Source: Paramacrobiotus richtersi
Lineage: Eukaryota; Tardigrada; Eutardigrada; Parachela; Macrobiotidae
Direction of reading: 5' to 3'
DNA: 20,250 bases
NCBI GenBank assembly: GCA_034698045.1
Contig: JAQGAU010001252.1
Span: 1 to 20,250, forward strand
Of this stretch, positions 1 through 8,079 are shown piece by piece (the first letter of the stretch is position 1; every line of letters begins with the position of its first letter). Under the pieces are notes generated by a model. That model did not search any database and had not been told where the DNA came from. It worked only from the letters and a program-made list of their open reading frames with translations. The translations under genes were made by a program, and so were the position numbers.

Positions 1-481
1 GTGTTTTTATAACGGCAGTCGATAGTAACGATCGTCGTAGTGTAATGGCAATGGTTTTGCCAGGCGCCTGTCTTCGACAAGAAAATTTGCTGAATTTAAC
101 AGTATCTGATACGGTAATTGTGGAAGACTTTTTTCCGTATCACGTCCACTAATTTTTTTTTTATTTATATTCAAACAAAATAAGCAGAGGAAATAATTGA
201 ACTGTAATTACTGATTAAATTGGGATTAATATTTCAATGTTTGTTATGCTAGATAAATTAACAATGAAATTGTAATTAAATAATTGAATTGTTAATAATC
301 AATAAACTAACAATTAATCTGGAATTAATAAATAATAAATAAATTTACCAATTGATTAAGCAGAGAAACAGTGAAAATCAATCGTATTAATGTAGCAAAA
401 TTCTGCCGATAATGCAGTCAACACGGTATTACAGCGCGCTAGATGGTTTTGCCGAAATTCATGAAATATTTATTTTGACAG
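1..481 (+). other. AT-rich intron (3' part) upstream of first visible coding exon
   Basis: This stretch is AT-rich with many short A/T runs and no supportable coding frame. It ends in the acceptor TATTTTGACAG at 471-481. I read it as the 3' part of an intron of the coiled-coil gene, because the exon that follows has no Met near its start and opens directly into a coiled coil. Positions 30-49 carry a 20-bp motif that recurs in the next two introns. An additional short exon before position 120 cannot be excluded. Confidence 0.6.
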
Positions 482-891
482 CTGCACGAAGCCAAAACCA
501 GCAGCGAGCACACCCTCCACTCCCGCATCAGCCATCTCGAGTCGGACCTCGCCGCGCTCCGCCACTCCCAGTCCGAAGCCTCCCACGAGGCGGAATCCCT
601 TCTCCAGTCCAACCGCCACGAGACGAACACGCTCCGGCAGAAACTGAACGAAACCCAGTCGTTGTTGATGACGGCGCTGCAGCGGGATTTGACGGAGGAT
701 GAAACGGCCGCGCTGGTCAAGGGGGAGGGCGACGGGGCCCGGGAGGTGGGGTGGAAGTTGCTGCGGGCGCTGAAGGAGATCAAGGCACTGCGGAAGGAGA
801 ATGTGGCGCTGAATGATCAGATTGGCGAGATGAATTCCGAGTTTGCGGATGTGAGGGAGCGGTTGGAGGGGCTGCAACGGGAACGGGATAG
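482..891 (+). CDS. Coiled-coil protein (outspread/MPRIP-like), internal exon
   Basis: This is the first of three joined exons. It follows the acceptor TTTTGACAG and ends at the donor GATAG|GTGAGC. It encodes about 136 residues, beginning LHEAKTSSEHTLHSRISHLE and ending GLQRERD, plus two bases (AG) of a split Ser codon. It is almost entirely charged heptad-like sequence rich in Glu, Arg, Leu and Gln, with no membrane segment. The reading frame continues in phase into the exons at 1973 and 3082. The C-terminal coiled coils of the outspread/MPRIP family bind myosin phosphatase and actin regulators; that role is family knowledge, and membership is inferred mainly from the next exon. Any other long coiled-coil protein remains possible. 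The first half of the exon is C-rich and the second half strongly G-rich on the coding strand, with a G-quadruplex motif at 721-751. Confidence 0.8.
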
Positions 892-1972
892 GTGAGCAGC
901 TTTTAAGAATTTTATTCATTTTTTCTAAATTTTTTGTAATATTTTCATTTATTCTTTTTTTTAGTAATTTATTCATATTCATTTAATAATTGTTTTATTA
1001 GAATTCTATTATTGAATATTGTGTATATGAATAATAAATAAAAAAATGAATAAAAATCCGGGTTTGTGGATGTCAGGGAGCGGCTGGAGGGGCTGCAACG
1101 GGAACGGGATAGGTGAGCAGTTTTTAACAATTTCAGGTTATTAATTTTTTTGAATATTATTATAATTAATTTTTTATGTAACATGTTTTAATATTTTTAG
1201 AATTTTTTTAATTGATATGTTTAACGTTTTCAATCATGCCCGGTTTTCTTTTCGTTTTTTTGTCTGGTTTGTGATTTAATTCTAATCAAACGATTTGATG
1301 GAGCGTACTATTTTTTATCCGATTTTAAATTTATAGATGTTGCATTGTTTGAGACCTAAAGAAATTAAAAATAACGATTTAGATTTTAATTATAAATTTT
1401 ATTATGAGTTTTTTGAAGGTATGTGCTAATAAGAAAAATACCTAATATAAAATTAAATTAATGATAATACAGGTAAGGTATTTAAAAATAATGAAAGAAT
1501 TAAAATCACTGATGTTTTCTTGGTTAATCTGAGTGTCTAGTTTGATTCACTGTAGAAGTACAAAAAGCCCAAGACAACGATCGTTGTTTATTGTAGATGA
1601 GCGTAGTGTAGTGGCTTCGACTGTTGCCCCAGTTCGAGTGATCAACGAAATTCCAGGTTAATGAGAGATTTTCGTAGATTAACTGGAAGTTGGTATTTTT
1701 TTCCTTTGTAGTAGCCACCTCGGAAAGGATGTTTTTGAAAACTTTCTGAAGTGAAGTTTTTTTCGAATTATACTAGATTAAACAAAAGATAAACTCTAAT
1801 TTTGAATCATGAACCGAAGCCAATAAATCACTCAGGAATACAGAAAATAGGAATAAATATTCTAAAAAAATTGTAAAAAATTAACGAAATTCACCGTAGA
1901 AATGTGTGTAGTCTCAATATTCTAAAAAAATTGTAAAAAAAATTAACGAAATTCAACGTAGAATGTGTGTAG
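892..1972 (+). other. Intron 1 with duplicated splice-site regions
   Basis: GT at 892 and AG at 1971-1972 define an intron of 1081 bp. The phase is 2: AG from exon 1 joins C from exon 2 to give AGC, Ser. The intron is AT-rich and contains a copy of the exon 1 end plus donor (1062-1131), a tandem duplication of the acceptor region (1861-1974), and a 20-bp motif shared with the flanking introns (1596-1615). No coding frame is supportable inside it. Confidence 0.75.
1062..1131 (+). repeat. Duplicate of exon 1 end and splice donor inside intron 1
   Basis: Positions 1062-1131 repeat 841-910 at an offset of 221 bp. In the exonic part (about 51 bp) there are only three substitutions, and the donor context ATAGGTGAGCAG is fully preserved with GT at 1113. 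No AG acceptor lies directly in front of the copy, so it is not a free-standing exon. It is a potential alternative donor or decoy. Confidence 0.85.
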
Positions 1973-1974
1973 CC
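1861..1974 (+). repeat. Tandem 60-bp duplication of intron 1 acceptor region
   Basis: Two head-to-tail copies, 1861-1920 and 1921-1974, both begin TCTAAAAAAATTGTAAAAAA and both reach a GTGTGTAG acceptor, with AG at 1910-1911 and 1971-1972. Use of the second AG keeps the frame open. Use of the first would add eight codons and then TAA. Confidence 0.85.
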
Positions 1975-2497
1975 TCGAGTTTTCGGACGTCTCCGTCTCC
2001 ACCACCGACCTGGACACGGCCCCCCTCCACGCCGACTGCCACGCCACCATCGACGCCCTCCACACCGAAATCTCCACCCTCCAATCCCGCATATCCTCCC
2101 AGTCCCGCCTCCACCAATCCGAGCTCTCCAAACGCGACGAGACCTTATCCAGCGTCTCCGCCGAACTCTCCGCCCTTCTCGTGCCCCAACCACCCGGGGA
2201 CGGGCACTACATGGAGCAGTTGGAGGAGATGAAGCGGATCTACGAGAAGAGTGTGGATGTGATGGAGCGGGAGAAGGAGGCGGAGCTGGAGGGGCTGAAG
2301 AGGAGGTATGAGGAGGAGGTGAAACGGGTGGAGGCGCGGAAGGAGCGGGAGCTGGAGGAGGAGGTCACGGCGACGAAAGCGGCGCTGGAGGCGGTTAGGA
2401 AGAGCTATCGGGAGGAGTTGGAGCGGGAACGGGAGAGATTGATTGCGTTTTATACCAGGGAGGGGGAGATGGGCGGCGGGACGGAGAATGCGACCAG
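1973..2497 (+). CDS. Coiled-coil protein (outspread/MPRIP-like), penultimate coding exon
   Basis: The exon has 525 bp between the acceptor GTGTGTAG and the donor CCAG|GTGAGT, phase 2 at both ends. It encodes about 175 residues from SLEFSDVSVST to TENAT. The first third contains SRISSQSRLHQSELSKRDE. The rest is an uninterrupted Glu/Arg/Lys-rich coiled coil with EEVTATKAALEAVRKSY and REELERERERL. That stretch is what I compare with the C-terminal coiled coil of MPRIP/outspread proteins, which carry a similar E-E-x-x-A-T-x-A-A-x-E-A-x-x-x-x-Y-x-E-E-L-E-R pattern; the comparison is from memory. The role would be cytoskeletal scaffolding in the cytoplasm. Coding-strand composition changes from C-rich (to about 2200) to G-rich (from about 2215), with a G-quadruplex motif at 2458-2480 just before the donor. 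Confidence 0.82.
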
Positions 2498-3081
2498 GTG
2501 AGTCGTTTTTGCTTGACATATATTTTATTTTTATTTTTTTAATTTCGCAGTTTATTTTGTTAGTATTTATTGTTGTTGAAACTATACTGTATTATTTTTA
2601 TTATATATTTTTCTTGTTGTTATTTGATTGATTTATTTAATATTATCTTATTTATCGTAAACGAATTGTCATTTAATCATTATTTGTGTTTTTTTCATTG
2701 GGGTCGTTGCTTAGAATAGCTGAATTCAGTCGCTTTTGATAAGATCTTGTCAAGATGAAATTACACCTTAATATTTATTTTTATGATGTCAGTGGTCAGT
2801 TTATACACTTGACAGCAGCACAGGATATGAAACAGTAATGTAGTGTCGATGAACGTGGTGAAGTGGCTTTAGTATCCAGTTGACGTTTATTTCAATGCTG
2901 GAATGCATGTTCAATGAAACGCTTTCGCAGTTATTTTGCAAACCTCTTTTTTTTGCTTGCCTGAAACAATGTCCTAAAGACTTTTGTACACCGAAAATGA
3001 TTGGTATTTGTTCAAGCTTTTTTGTTGGAAGACGAGGAAGATTCCTGTTGGATATTGGGAGAAACTCTTGATATTTTTCAG
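2498..3081 (+). other. Intron 2
   Basis: The donor CAG|GTGAGT is at 2498 and the acceptor ATATTTTTCAG ends at 3081. The length is 584 bp and the phase is 2: AG plus T gives AGT, Ser. It is AT-rich with no supportable coding frame. Positions 2848-2867 carry the third copy of the 20-bp intronic motif. Confidence 0.8.
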
Positions 3082-3256
3082 TGTATCGGTGAAGGAACTA
3101 GCCGAGGAGATGGAGAAACTCCGGCATGACCTGGAAAGTGCCGGCGCTTGGCGGGAGGAGTGTGAGCGCTTCCGCGCCACCCAGAACCAACTGCACGACG
3201 CCCTGCAACGCTGCCAGGCCCGTCTCCATTCCACCCCGTCCCACCACACCCCTTGA
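3082..3256 (+). CDS. Coiled-coil protein (outspread/MPRIP-like), last coding exon
   Basis: This exon opens in phase after the acceptor TTTTTCAG and stops at TGA 3254-3256. It encodes about 58 residues: VSVKELAEEMEKLRHDLES, then WREECERFRATQNQLHDAL, then a short Pro/His tail ending PSHHTP. The heptad pattern continues to about 15 residues before the end, so this is the natural C-terminus and not a truncation. Exon lengths 410, 525 and 175 sum to 1110 bp, exactly 370 codons including the stop, and no in-frame stop appears at either junction. That is the main support for the three-exon model. The protein start lies upstream of the window. Confidence 0.85.
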
Positions 3257-3495
3257 TTGTTGAACTTGGTGTTTTTATTTTTAAATGTTGCCTGTGCATG
3301 TTGTGAACCTGTAGCGTTTGTTGGAGAGATGCTGATCATGTAGATTGTGTTGCTGGGGTGATGTGTTGCTCGTTGAAGTGCCATTTTGAACTGCCTGTTG
3401 CTCACTCCGAGATTGCTTGTCTGTGCGTCCTAGGGTTAGGGTTTTTTGCATGGGTCGGCTGCTAAATGATGGAATAAAGAAAATTAATGATGCAG
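3257..3495 (+). other. 3' UTR of coiled-coil gene
   Basis: G/T-rich sequence follows the stop without a further open frame and reaches AATAAA at 3473-3478. It contains TAGGGTTAGGG at 3431-3441, too short to be a telomeric tract. Cleavage is expected within about 10-30 bp of the signal. Confidence 0.6.
3473..3478 (+). terminator. Poly(A) signal AATAAA
   Basis: A canonical AATAAA hexamer lies 217 bp after the stop of the coiled-coil gene. Sequence composition changes after this point. Confidence 0.6.
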
Positions 3496-3547
3496 ATCAG
3501 GAGATCTCTAAATTGTTCAATCAGTTGAAATCATAATGTACTACACA

Positions 3548-3910
3548 CTACACCACTTTACACAAATATAACGCATCCATACTATAACGGACAAAATGAT
3601 TTACCTTTTCTGATACGTGTTCACGTGTTCTCTCTACTTCCTCTGAACTTTCTCTACTGATCTGGATGAGCCGCTCCCATGCAGCTAGCATAGCCGCTTA
3701 CCTCTGGCTTGCTAGATTTGGGAATCTTTTTCCGCTTCCAATTCTCGAGCGAGCTGGCTAGCAGACTGCTTCCTCTTTCTTGCGAACGATCTTCTCCCTA
3801 AATTCCCATTGAACTGTTGGATAAACTTGTGAGTGTGACTTTGTGTGTGTTTCTGATTCTCTCGCACAGACCTTGTGATACAACCGTGACAGCAGATGAC
3901 ATCCTGCCAT
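3548..3910 (-). pseudogene. Interrupted - strand reading frame, coiled-coil-like
   Basis: A single - strand frame runs from ATG at 3910 to TAG at 3548-3550, 121 codons, with only two internal stops (TAG at 3758-3760 and TAA at 3698-3700). It starts MAGCHLLSRLYHKVC, then WEFREKIVRKKEEAVC before the first stop. After the second stop come LAAWERLIQISRESSEEVER and TREHVSEKV, which look like a coiled coil. A donor-like AGAG|GTAAGC lies at the second stop, but no acceptor far enough away makes an intron there. It may be a decayed gene fragment or chance. It is convergent with the + strand gene, whose poly(A) signal is 70 bp away. I do not recognise the product. Confidence 0.3.
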
Positions 3911-4864
3911 GATCCTAGCGCGCTTAACAGCAACCCAGTTTGAAAAGGGATCTCTTTACGTTACTATAAATCATGAATTTTACTGCACATCATCACGCTG
4001 CAAGATGTAACTGTTTCCATTTAACAGTTTGACCATTATAGAACCATCCGCTTCCTTTACTCGCAGTTAAAAGTAACTTAGTATGTTTTAATTACGGCGT
4101 CATTTCGAAGAGACTTTCGGCGCTGCATTGATTATGCTGAGATTTCACGCAGAGCTTAGCTATGGAGAAATGTAAAAGGTCACGGTATCTCAAGTCATGG
4201 TTTGAAACATTTTACGGCACATTTTCAACAACGAAGCGTAAACAGTAAGCCAAACAAATATAGTGCAACCGCCACTGCAACGTAAGAGTGCATCCAGTAC
4301 AGAATGCCAGGTTGAATAGTTTAACAGCAATGCGAAACAAGTAGTGATACACACATCGGCGGTGCAATCAGTAACAAGAACTTTTTTGTTCTTCTTGATG
4401 GTGTTCGGCTGTACAGTAAATTCGTACGTGTTATTACAATTTACTTCGCATTATTACACATTAAAAAACAAGAACATCCTGAGTGAGTTCTAGTCCGTTA
4501 GGTTTGACAATTGTATGGCCAATCTCTGTTTGGCCAAGCAAGCCACCTGGGCCTGTGTGTGACGCAAATTGAACAGCCGTGTAACTACTAGACTGAAGAT
4601 ACTCCCTAAATAGGATAAATACTGCCTAAGGGGGCTAGAATACAATAGAGGAGACATATCCCAAGAGGAACTGCAAGAGCTGCGGGGGAATATTTATTGA
4701 GAACCTTCTTCCAGATCGACTTAGAACTTCATGATCAGGCTGCTTCTCATCCATAGAACATGCCATATTGGCTAATAACGTATCAATATGTTACTATCAT
4801 CATAGGGCGTCAGCCCTGTGCACTCACTTAACATCATACCATAGGTAATGATCGTACACGGGTG
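3911..4864. other. 3' flank of gene copy A, shared with copies B and C in part
   Basis: There is no supportable coding frame. Positions about 4081-4400 resemble 12330-12500 (beside copy B) and about 15880-16170 (beside copy C), including shared blocks such as AGCGTAAACAGT and AGCAATGCGAAACAAG. Positions about 4493-4590 resemble the 3' part of copy B's exon 2. About 4590-4880 has no counterpart in B and carries the 3' UTR of A, with two small hairpins at 4804-4817 and 4858-4873. Confidence 0.6.
4693..4698 (-). terminator. Poly(A) signal of gene copy A
   Basis: AATAAA on the - strand, 167 bp downstream of copy A's TGA, in the context CTCAATAAATATTCC. It lies in the segment missing from copy B. 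Confidence 0.5.
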
Positions 4865-5001
4865 TCAGCCCGTTACAGCCGCAAGAGCGTTAGTAATCGC
4901 ATTCCGTTGTACTGCTTTGCACCGCATGCATTCGCCAACCGGTGGACACGGAACTGGTGGAACTGCTCCTGGTGGACGAGCTGGTTGGTTTTCGCACTGA
5001 C
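4865..5001 (-). CDS. Secreted Cys/Pro-rich protein, copy A, exon 2
   Basis: The exon starts after the - strand acceptor GTATACGTAG at 5002-5003, preceded by a T-rich tract, and ends at TGA 4865-4867. With the one base from exon 1 it continues CG|QCENQPARPPGAVPP, then VPCPPVGECMRCKA and VQRNAITNALAAVTG. The same acceptor position is preserved in copies B and C (TATAG|GT) and restores the frame in all three, which is why I chose it over AGs further upstream. In copy A the upstream choice would hit TAA at once. The mature protein has six Cys with spacing C-x6-C-x2-C-x15-C-x5-C-x2-C. It lacks the C-terminal extension and the last two Cys of copy B. Function unknown. Confidence 0.65.
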
Positions 5002-5447
5002 CTACGTATACACGAAAAAAATTTAACCTGCATTTTGTCAAAAAATCGACGGATGTTTTCGCCTTGTTGGATACTGTGCGGTCAATCTGATATGTAGCGT
5101 AATTAACGGGATATTAAAGTAAATCCATGGCTTTATAAGAACGGTTGCCACCACACAGATGTAAACACTATGTAGCATACAGTGCCTGTTAAAGTGCGGT
5201 ATCACTGGGGAATTTTCTTAATATGACGAGCAGTAACGGGCTGGAATTTCTCTTCGGTTTAGGGCACATATTAGAAGGGCACACAAATGTCCCTGCTGCA
5301 GTACAAGAGTGGGAGAACTGACCATCACCGGTCTGTCGTGTGAAACCAATTAAGGAACTTGGCCACGTTATTTGTGAGATGAACAAAATTCAGTTAGAAC
5401 CAAACGGGTTGTCCAAAAGTGATGGAAAATGACCCGATGGAGGGACG

Positions 5448-5927
5448 TTAGTGCCGGTTGTCAACGGCCAGTACATTGTTAGGGATGCCACGTGCTCGTG
5501 TACTGTACAGTGGCGTCTTCGTATGTGGAACACTCAGGAAGCAACGCGGGACGTGCAGCGCAGCAATCGGATGCCCAGAAGAGATTACATCAAACCTCAT
5601 TGTCAAACCAGCACAAGTTCTATACTGTCGCTTGTGAACTCTGTGGGCTTTTAGCGAATCAACCACGGAGTTATTTAAGCTTTTAGGTCGTAAACTTTTT
5701 GAGAAATTTGGTGACCCACGTTCGGGAACATTTCTAAACCAACGTTTTTCTGTTACAATGTGGCCGCAGTTTTGGGCGCTATACCGAGTATTAAGTCGCG
5801 GGCGAATAAGCGAGATCAGATTGGATGTTTTAAGACATAACTTTTCAGAAGATGTCTGTAACGTAAATGTCTGTGTGCGCCAGTGCATTAGTTTTGATAT
5901 GCTTGTTCTCGCTTGTGAAAGTGACAA
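5448..5927 (-). CDS. Hypothetical 159-codon ORF inside intron insertion of copy A
   Basis: An uninterrupted ATG-to-stop frame on the - strand, the longest outside the coiled-coil gene. It is basic and Ser/Arg-rich, with no signal peptide, membrane segment or motif I recognise. Partly overlapping open frames exist on the + strand. At this base composition one such frame in 20 kb is not surprising. It could be a remnant of a mobile element that inserted in the intron. Confidence 0.15.
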   Translation of the reverse strand: MSLSQARTSISKLMHWRTQTFTLQTSSEKLCLKTSNLISLIRPRLNTRYSAQNCGHIVTEKRWFRNVPERGSPNFSKSLRPKSLNNSVVDSLKAHRVHKRQYRTCAGLTMRFDVISSGHPIAALHVPRCFLSVPHTKTPLYSTRARGIPNNVLAVDNRH

Positions 5928-5998
5928 GATGGACCTACACTACTGTCCTCTTGTGAGCGCAGTGGCCGATTGTTGCACACAATGGTTGCAATTTTAGG

Positions 5999-6266
5999 CA
6001 AAGATGCTGCTGTAAATAGTCGCTTTTCAGTCCAGTTTGTTTGGACAATATGCCAATAAATGTGCAAAAATATTCAACCGATGATGTATGAGTTTCAGCT
6101 GTGCTACATAACTGTACAATTGTATATGAAATTCGTTAATTAAAATCTCCACACATGCATCCGAGCTTTTATGGATGTCAGGATCGTCTTGATGTTTACT
6201 TGCATTTGATCATGTATCATCTAAACAAACTGGGTAGAAATTGGAGTTCTAAGGGCAGCATCTTTG
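5999..6266. repeat. Imperfect inverted repeat, 47-bp arms, 174-bp spacer
   Basis: Arms 5999-6045 and 6220-6266 have equal length. Their ends match almost perfectly: GCAGCATCTTTG and AAACAAACTGG on the right arm have their complements on the left arm. The middle 21 bp are diverged. Weaker similarity continues outward. It resembles a MITE or foldback element within the insertion in copy A's intron. Confidence 0.6.
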
Positions 6267-6526
6267 GTTCAACCTTTTGTCCATATTGCGCAACAAATGG
6301 GTAATCTACCTAGGTCCGTCCTTTCGCTTTCTACAGCATTACATACTAGTATGTGATTGTCATTATTATGGTTAACATCTGTAAAGTGGCAGCATCTCAT
6401 ACACTTTTCCTATAATAGCTAGACGCATTAACATGCTAGGAACGTGAAATATTCTAAACAAGGAACCTCACACCAGAAAATGGTTACTCACTAGCATCAA
6501 AAAAATGTACCGGTATTACAACTCAC

Positions 6527-6650
6527 CACATGTAGCCATGAGGGCCTGACACGCGGGATCAACAAGGACGGATGACGGTCCGATGTGTGGTGGTGCTGCT
6601 GTGATGCCTGTGCAGCAGGTCGCGACAATGAACGCTAACAGGATAAGCAT
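6527..6650 (-). CDS. Secreted Cys/Pro-rich protein, copy A, exon 1 (signal peptide)
   Basis: Exon 1 encodes 41 codons plus one base and ends at the donor TGTG|GTGAGT. It starts MLILLAFIVATCCTGITAAP, a typical cleaved signal peptide with likely cleavage near ITA. It continues HIGPSSVLVDPACQALMATC. The codon that is ATG in copy B is ATA here, so I place the start two codons later. An in-frame extension to an ATG at 6746 exists but would bury the signal peptide. With exon 2 the protein has 86 residues. A secreted location is inferred from the signal peptide. Copies B and C have the same intron position and phase 1. Confidence 0.68.
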
Positions 6651-6822
6651 CTTTATACTGCTGGTAAAAGTTGTATGTTCAACAATTAACACATATTTTA
6701 TGATATAATTATTATGGTGTGTGGACTTATACCAGTGATGTCGCACGAATTGAATTTGTATACGACAGCGAAGTCTGACATACAGCTAACCCAACAGGAA
6801 TCCCCAACTTTATTCTGAAAAG

Positions 6823-6868
6823 CGTAAATATTTTGATCGTTATTACGGTTGAACAGAACTCGCCGTCT
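6823..6868 (-). promoter_or_regulatory. Conserved upstream block of copy A with GTAAATA motif
   Basis: About 46 bp are nearly identical to 13222-13268 upstream of copy B, including TAAATATTTTGATC and GAACAGAACTCGCCGTCTT. The block lies about 175-215 bp before the ATG. GTAAATA fits a forkhead-type core, but such a short match occurs often by chance. Copy C has no recognisable counterpart. Confidence 0.45.
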
Positions 6869-6869
6869 T

Positions 6870-7150
6870 TCGACAACCAGTCTGACAGTTCGTAACGCAC
6901 AGCCCTTAGCTATTTGTTTCTGCCACGAAAATATCGCTCGGTCAATTAGTGAGATATTAAATACGGTAGCGTGTAAAATCAGTGAAGTTTATTCCTTTCT
7001 CATTGATAACGCTAGCGCACAGATTACTACATGTTGCGAAACACTAATTAGCGTGTAAAATATCGTGCGTACAGGTTGTGGTGAGCAGTGATCGCTCTGG
7101 TTCTGCCTCCCATATTCTCGTGTGCATGGGGAACTCCCCATTAGCGTTCT
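6870..7150. other. Upstream flank of copy A, no gene seen
   Basis: The beginning still resembles the region upstream of copy B (TATTTGTTTCTGCCA shared), then similarity fades. A 16-bp palindrome, ATGGGGAACTCCCCAT, lies at 7126-7141. I see no coding frame. Confidence 0.5.
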
Positions 7151-7560
7151 GAAGTGTAATGTGTTAATTTTTATTTGTTATTTATTGGTTGGTTTTTCAT
7201 TTTTATTTCTTTTTTTATGATTCATAATGCTTGTTAATTTGTATCTAATATTTTGTGATTAATTGCCTATTAATTTTTATTTTTATTTTTATGATTATTT
7301 GTTAATTTTTATTTAATTCTTTATGATTATTTGGTTAGTTTAATCTAATATGTTCTGCTTATTTGTTTTTTTTATTTATTTTTTATGATGATAGGGTAAT
7401 TTGTATTTAATATTAATTTTCATGATTACTTGTTAATTTGTTTTGAATTTATTTACGGTAATTGTATATTATTTTGCTTAATTGCAGTTGATTATTTGTA
7501 TACATTTTGACAACTAATTATTAGTAATAAATACGTAGTTTTTATGATTGGCGTTACAAC
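7150..7560. repeat. Degenerate AT-rich minisatellite
   Basis: Repeated variants of a unit of about 30-35 bp built on TTATGATTATTTGTTAATTT followed by a T-rich part are visible across the block. The copies differ in length and sequence. The block is far more AT-rich than its surroundings. Confidence 0.6.
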
Positions 7561-7620
7561 CGCATTTGATTTCCGTAGCGTTTCCGTTGATTTGGTTAAC
7601 TTTTCAGTTGATAGGGAGCT

Positions 7621-7676
7621 CTCACATCATCTTTGTTAGAGCTTATTGAAATAAGCTCTAACAAAGATGATGTGAG
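7621..7676. repeat. Perfect 27-bp inverted repeat with 2-bp spacer
   Basis: Arms 7621-7647 and 7650-7676 are exact reverse complements separated by GA. The arms begin CTCACATCATCTTTG. RNA from either strand would form a nearly loop-free hairpin. No gene adjoins it. Confidence 0.95.
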
Positions 7677-7679
7677 CAG

Positions 7680-8079
7680 AATTTGATGTGTTTGGCATTC
7701 CAGTCACCCTGGTCACTTTGATGGCGTTTATTCTTTTTTACATTGATAACCTTTCTTACAGAAGCCATTCAAGCGGCTGGCTTTCCGGTGTTTTTTTGTT
7801 AGTGACCTTTCCTTACTTCTCTGATATGTCGTATCTGTGCAATATGCGCATAAATATGAAACTTGAGGCATGTGAAACTGCATAAAACAATTCGAATAAG
7901 ACAATTCGAAATCCAGCAATCTCCAGCTTGACGCAGGCAAGATTGCTGGTAGTGTAGCAACCAGGAAACATCTTCGTGCTGACTAATGCCGTGTGCTGTA
8001 AACTATCGTCTGGTTCGAATTACTTTAAGATAATGCCGCTCGAGTGTCTGGAGTGTTTGAAAGCTCATAATGATGCTAT
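7680..8079. other. No gene seen; small inverted repeat
   Basis: There are only short open frames on both strands. Positions 7913-7922 and 7940-7949 form a 10-bp inverted repeat (CCAGCAATCT/AGATTGCTGG). The second half, GCAAGATTGCTGGTAGTGT, has a close match at about 14199-14217. Confidence 0.4.

Larger units (their letters stand above)
5002..6526 (-). other. Intron of copy A, enlarged by about 1.3 kb
   Basis: The intron is 1525 bp, against 196 bp in copy B and 257 bp in C. Both ends align with B's intron (the block near 5030-5060 and the block 6415-6526, including GCATTAACATGCTAGGAACG). About 5062-6410 is therefore an insertion specific to this copy. It contains the imperfect inverted repeat 5999-6045/6220-6266 and an open frame at 5448-5927. 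Confidence 0.65.

Noticed and set aside
470..982. 170-codon - strand frame
   Set aside because: It is the exact antisense of the GC-rich coiled-coil exon, where the lack of stops follows from the codon use. Intron phases support the + strand.
1604..1640. tRNA-like A-box and B-box strings in intron 1
   Set aside because: The gap of 17 bp is too short for a tRNA gene and no cloverleaf forms. Kept only as a SINE hint.
1891..2519. Several frames over exon 1973-2497 on both strands (Pro-rich, Arg-rich)
   Set aside because: They are shadows of the GC-rich exon; only the + frame joins in phase to both neighbours.
3431..3441. TAGGGTTAGGG, telomere-like
   Set aside because: Only about two units, within a 3' UTR; chance is enough.
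6651..6746. N-terminal extension of copy A to an upstream ATG
   Set aside because: It would place about 32 residues before the signal peptide, and the matching region in copy B is 5' flank.
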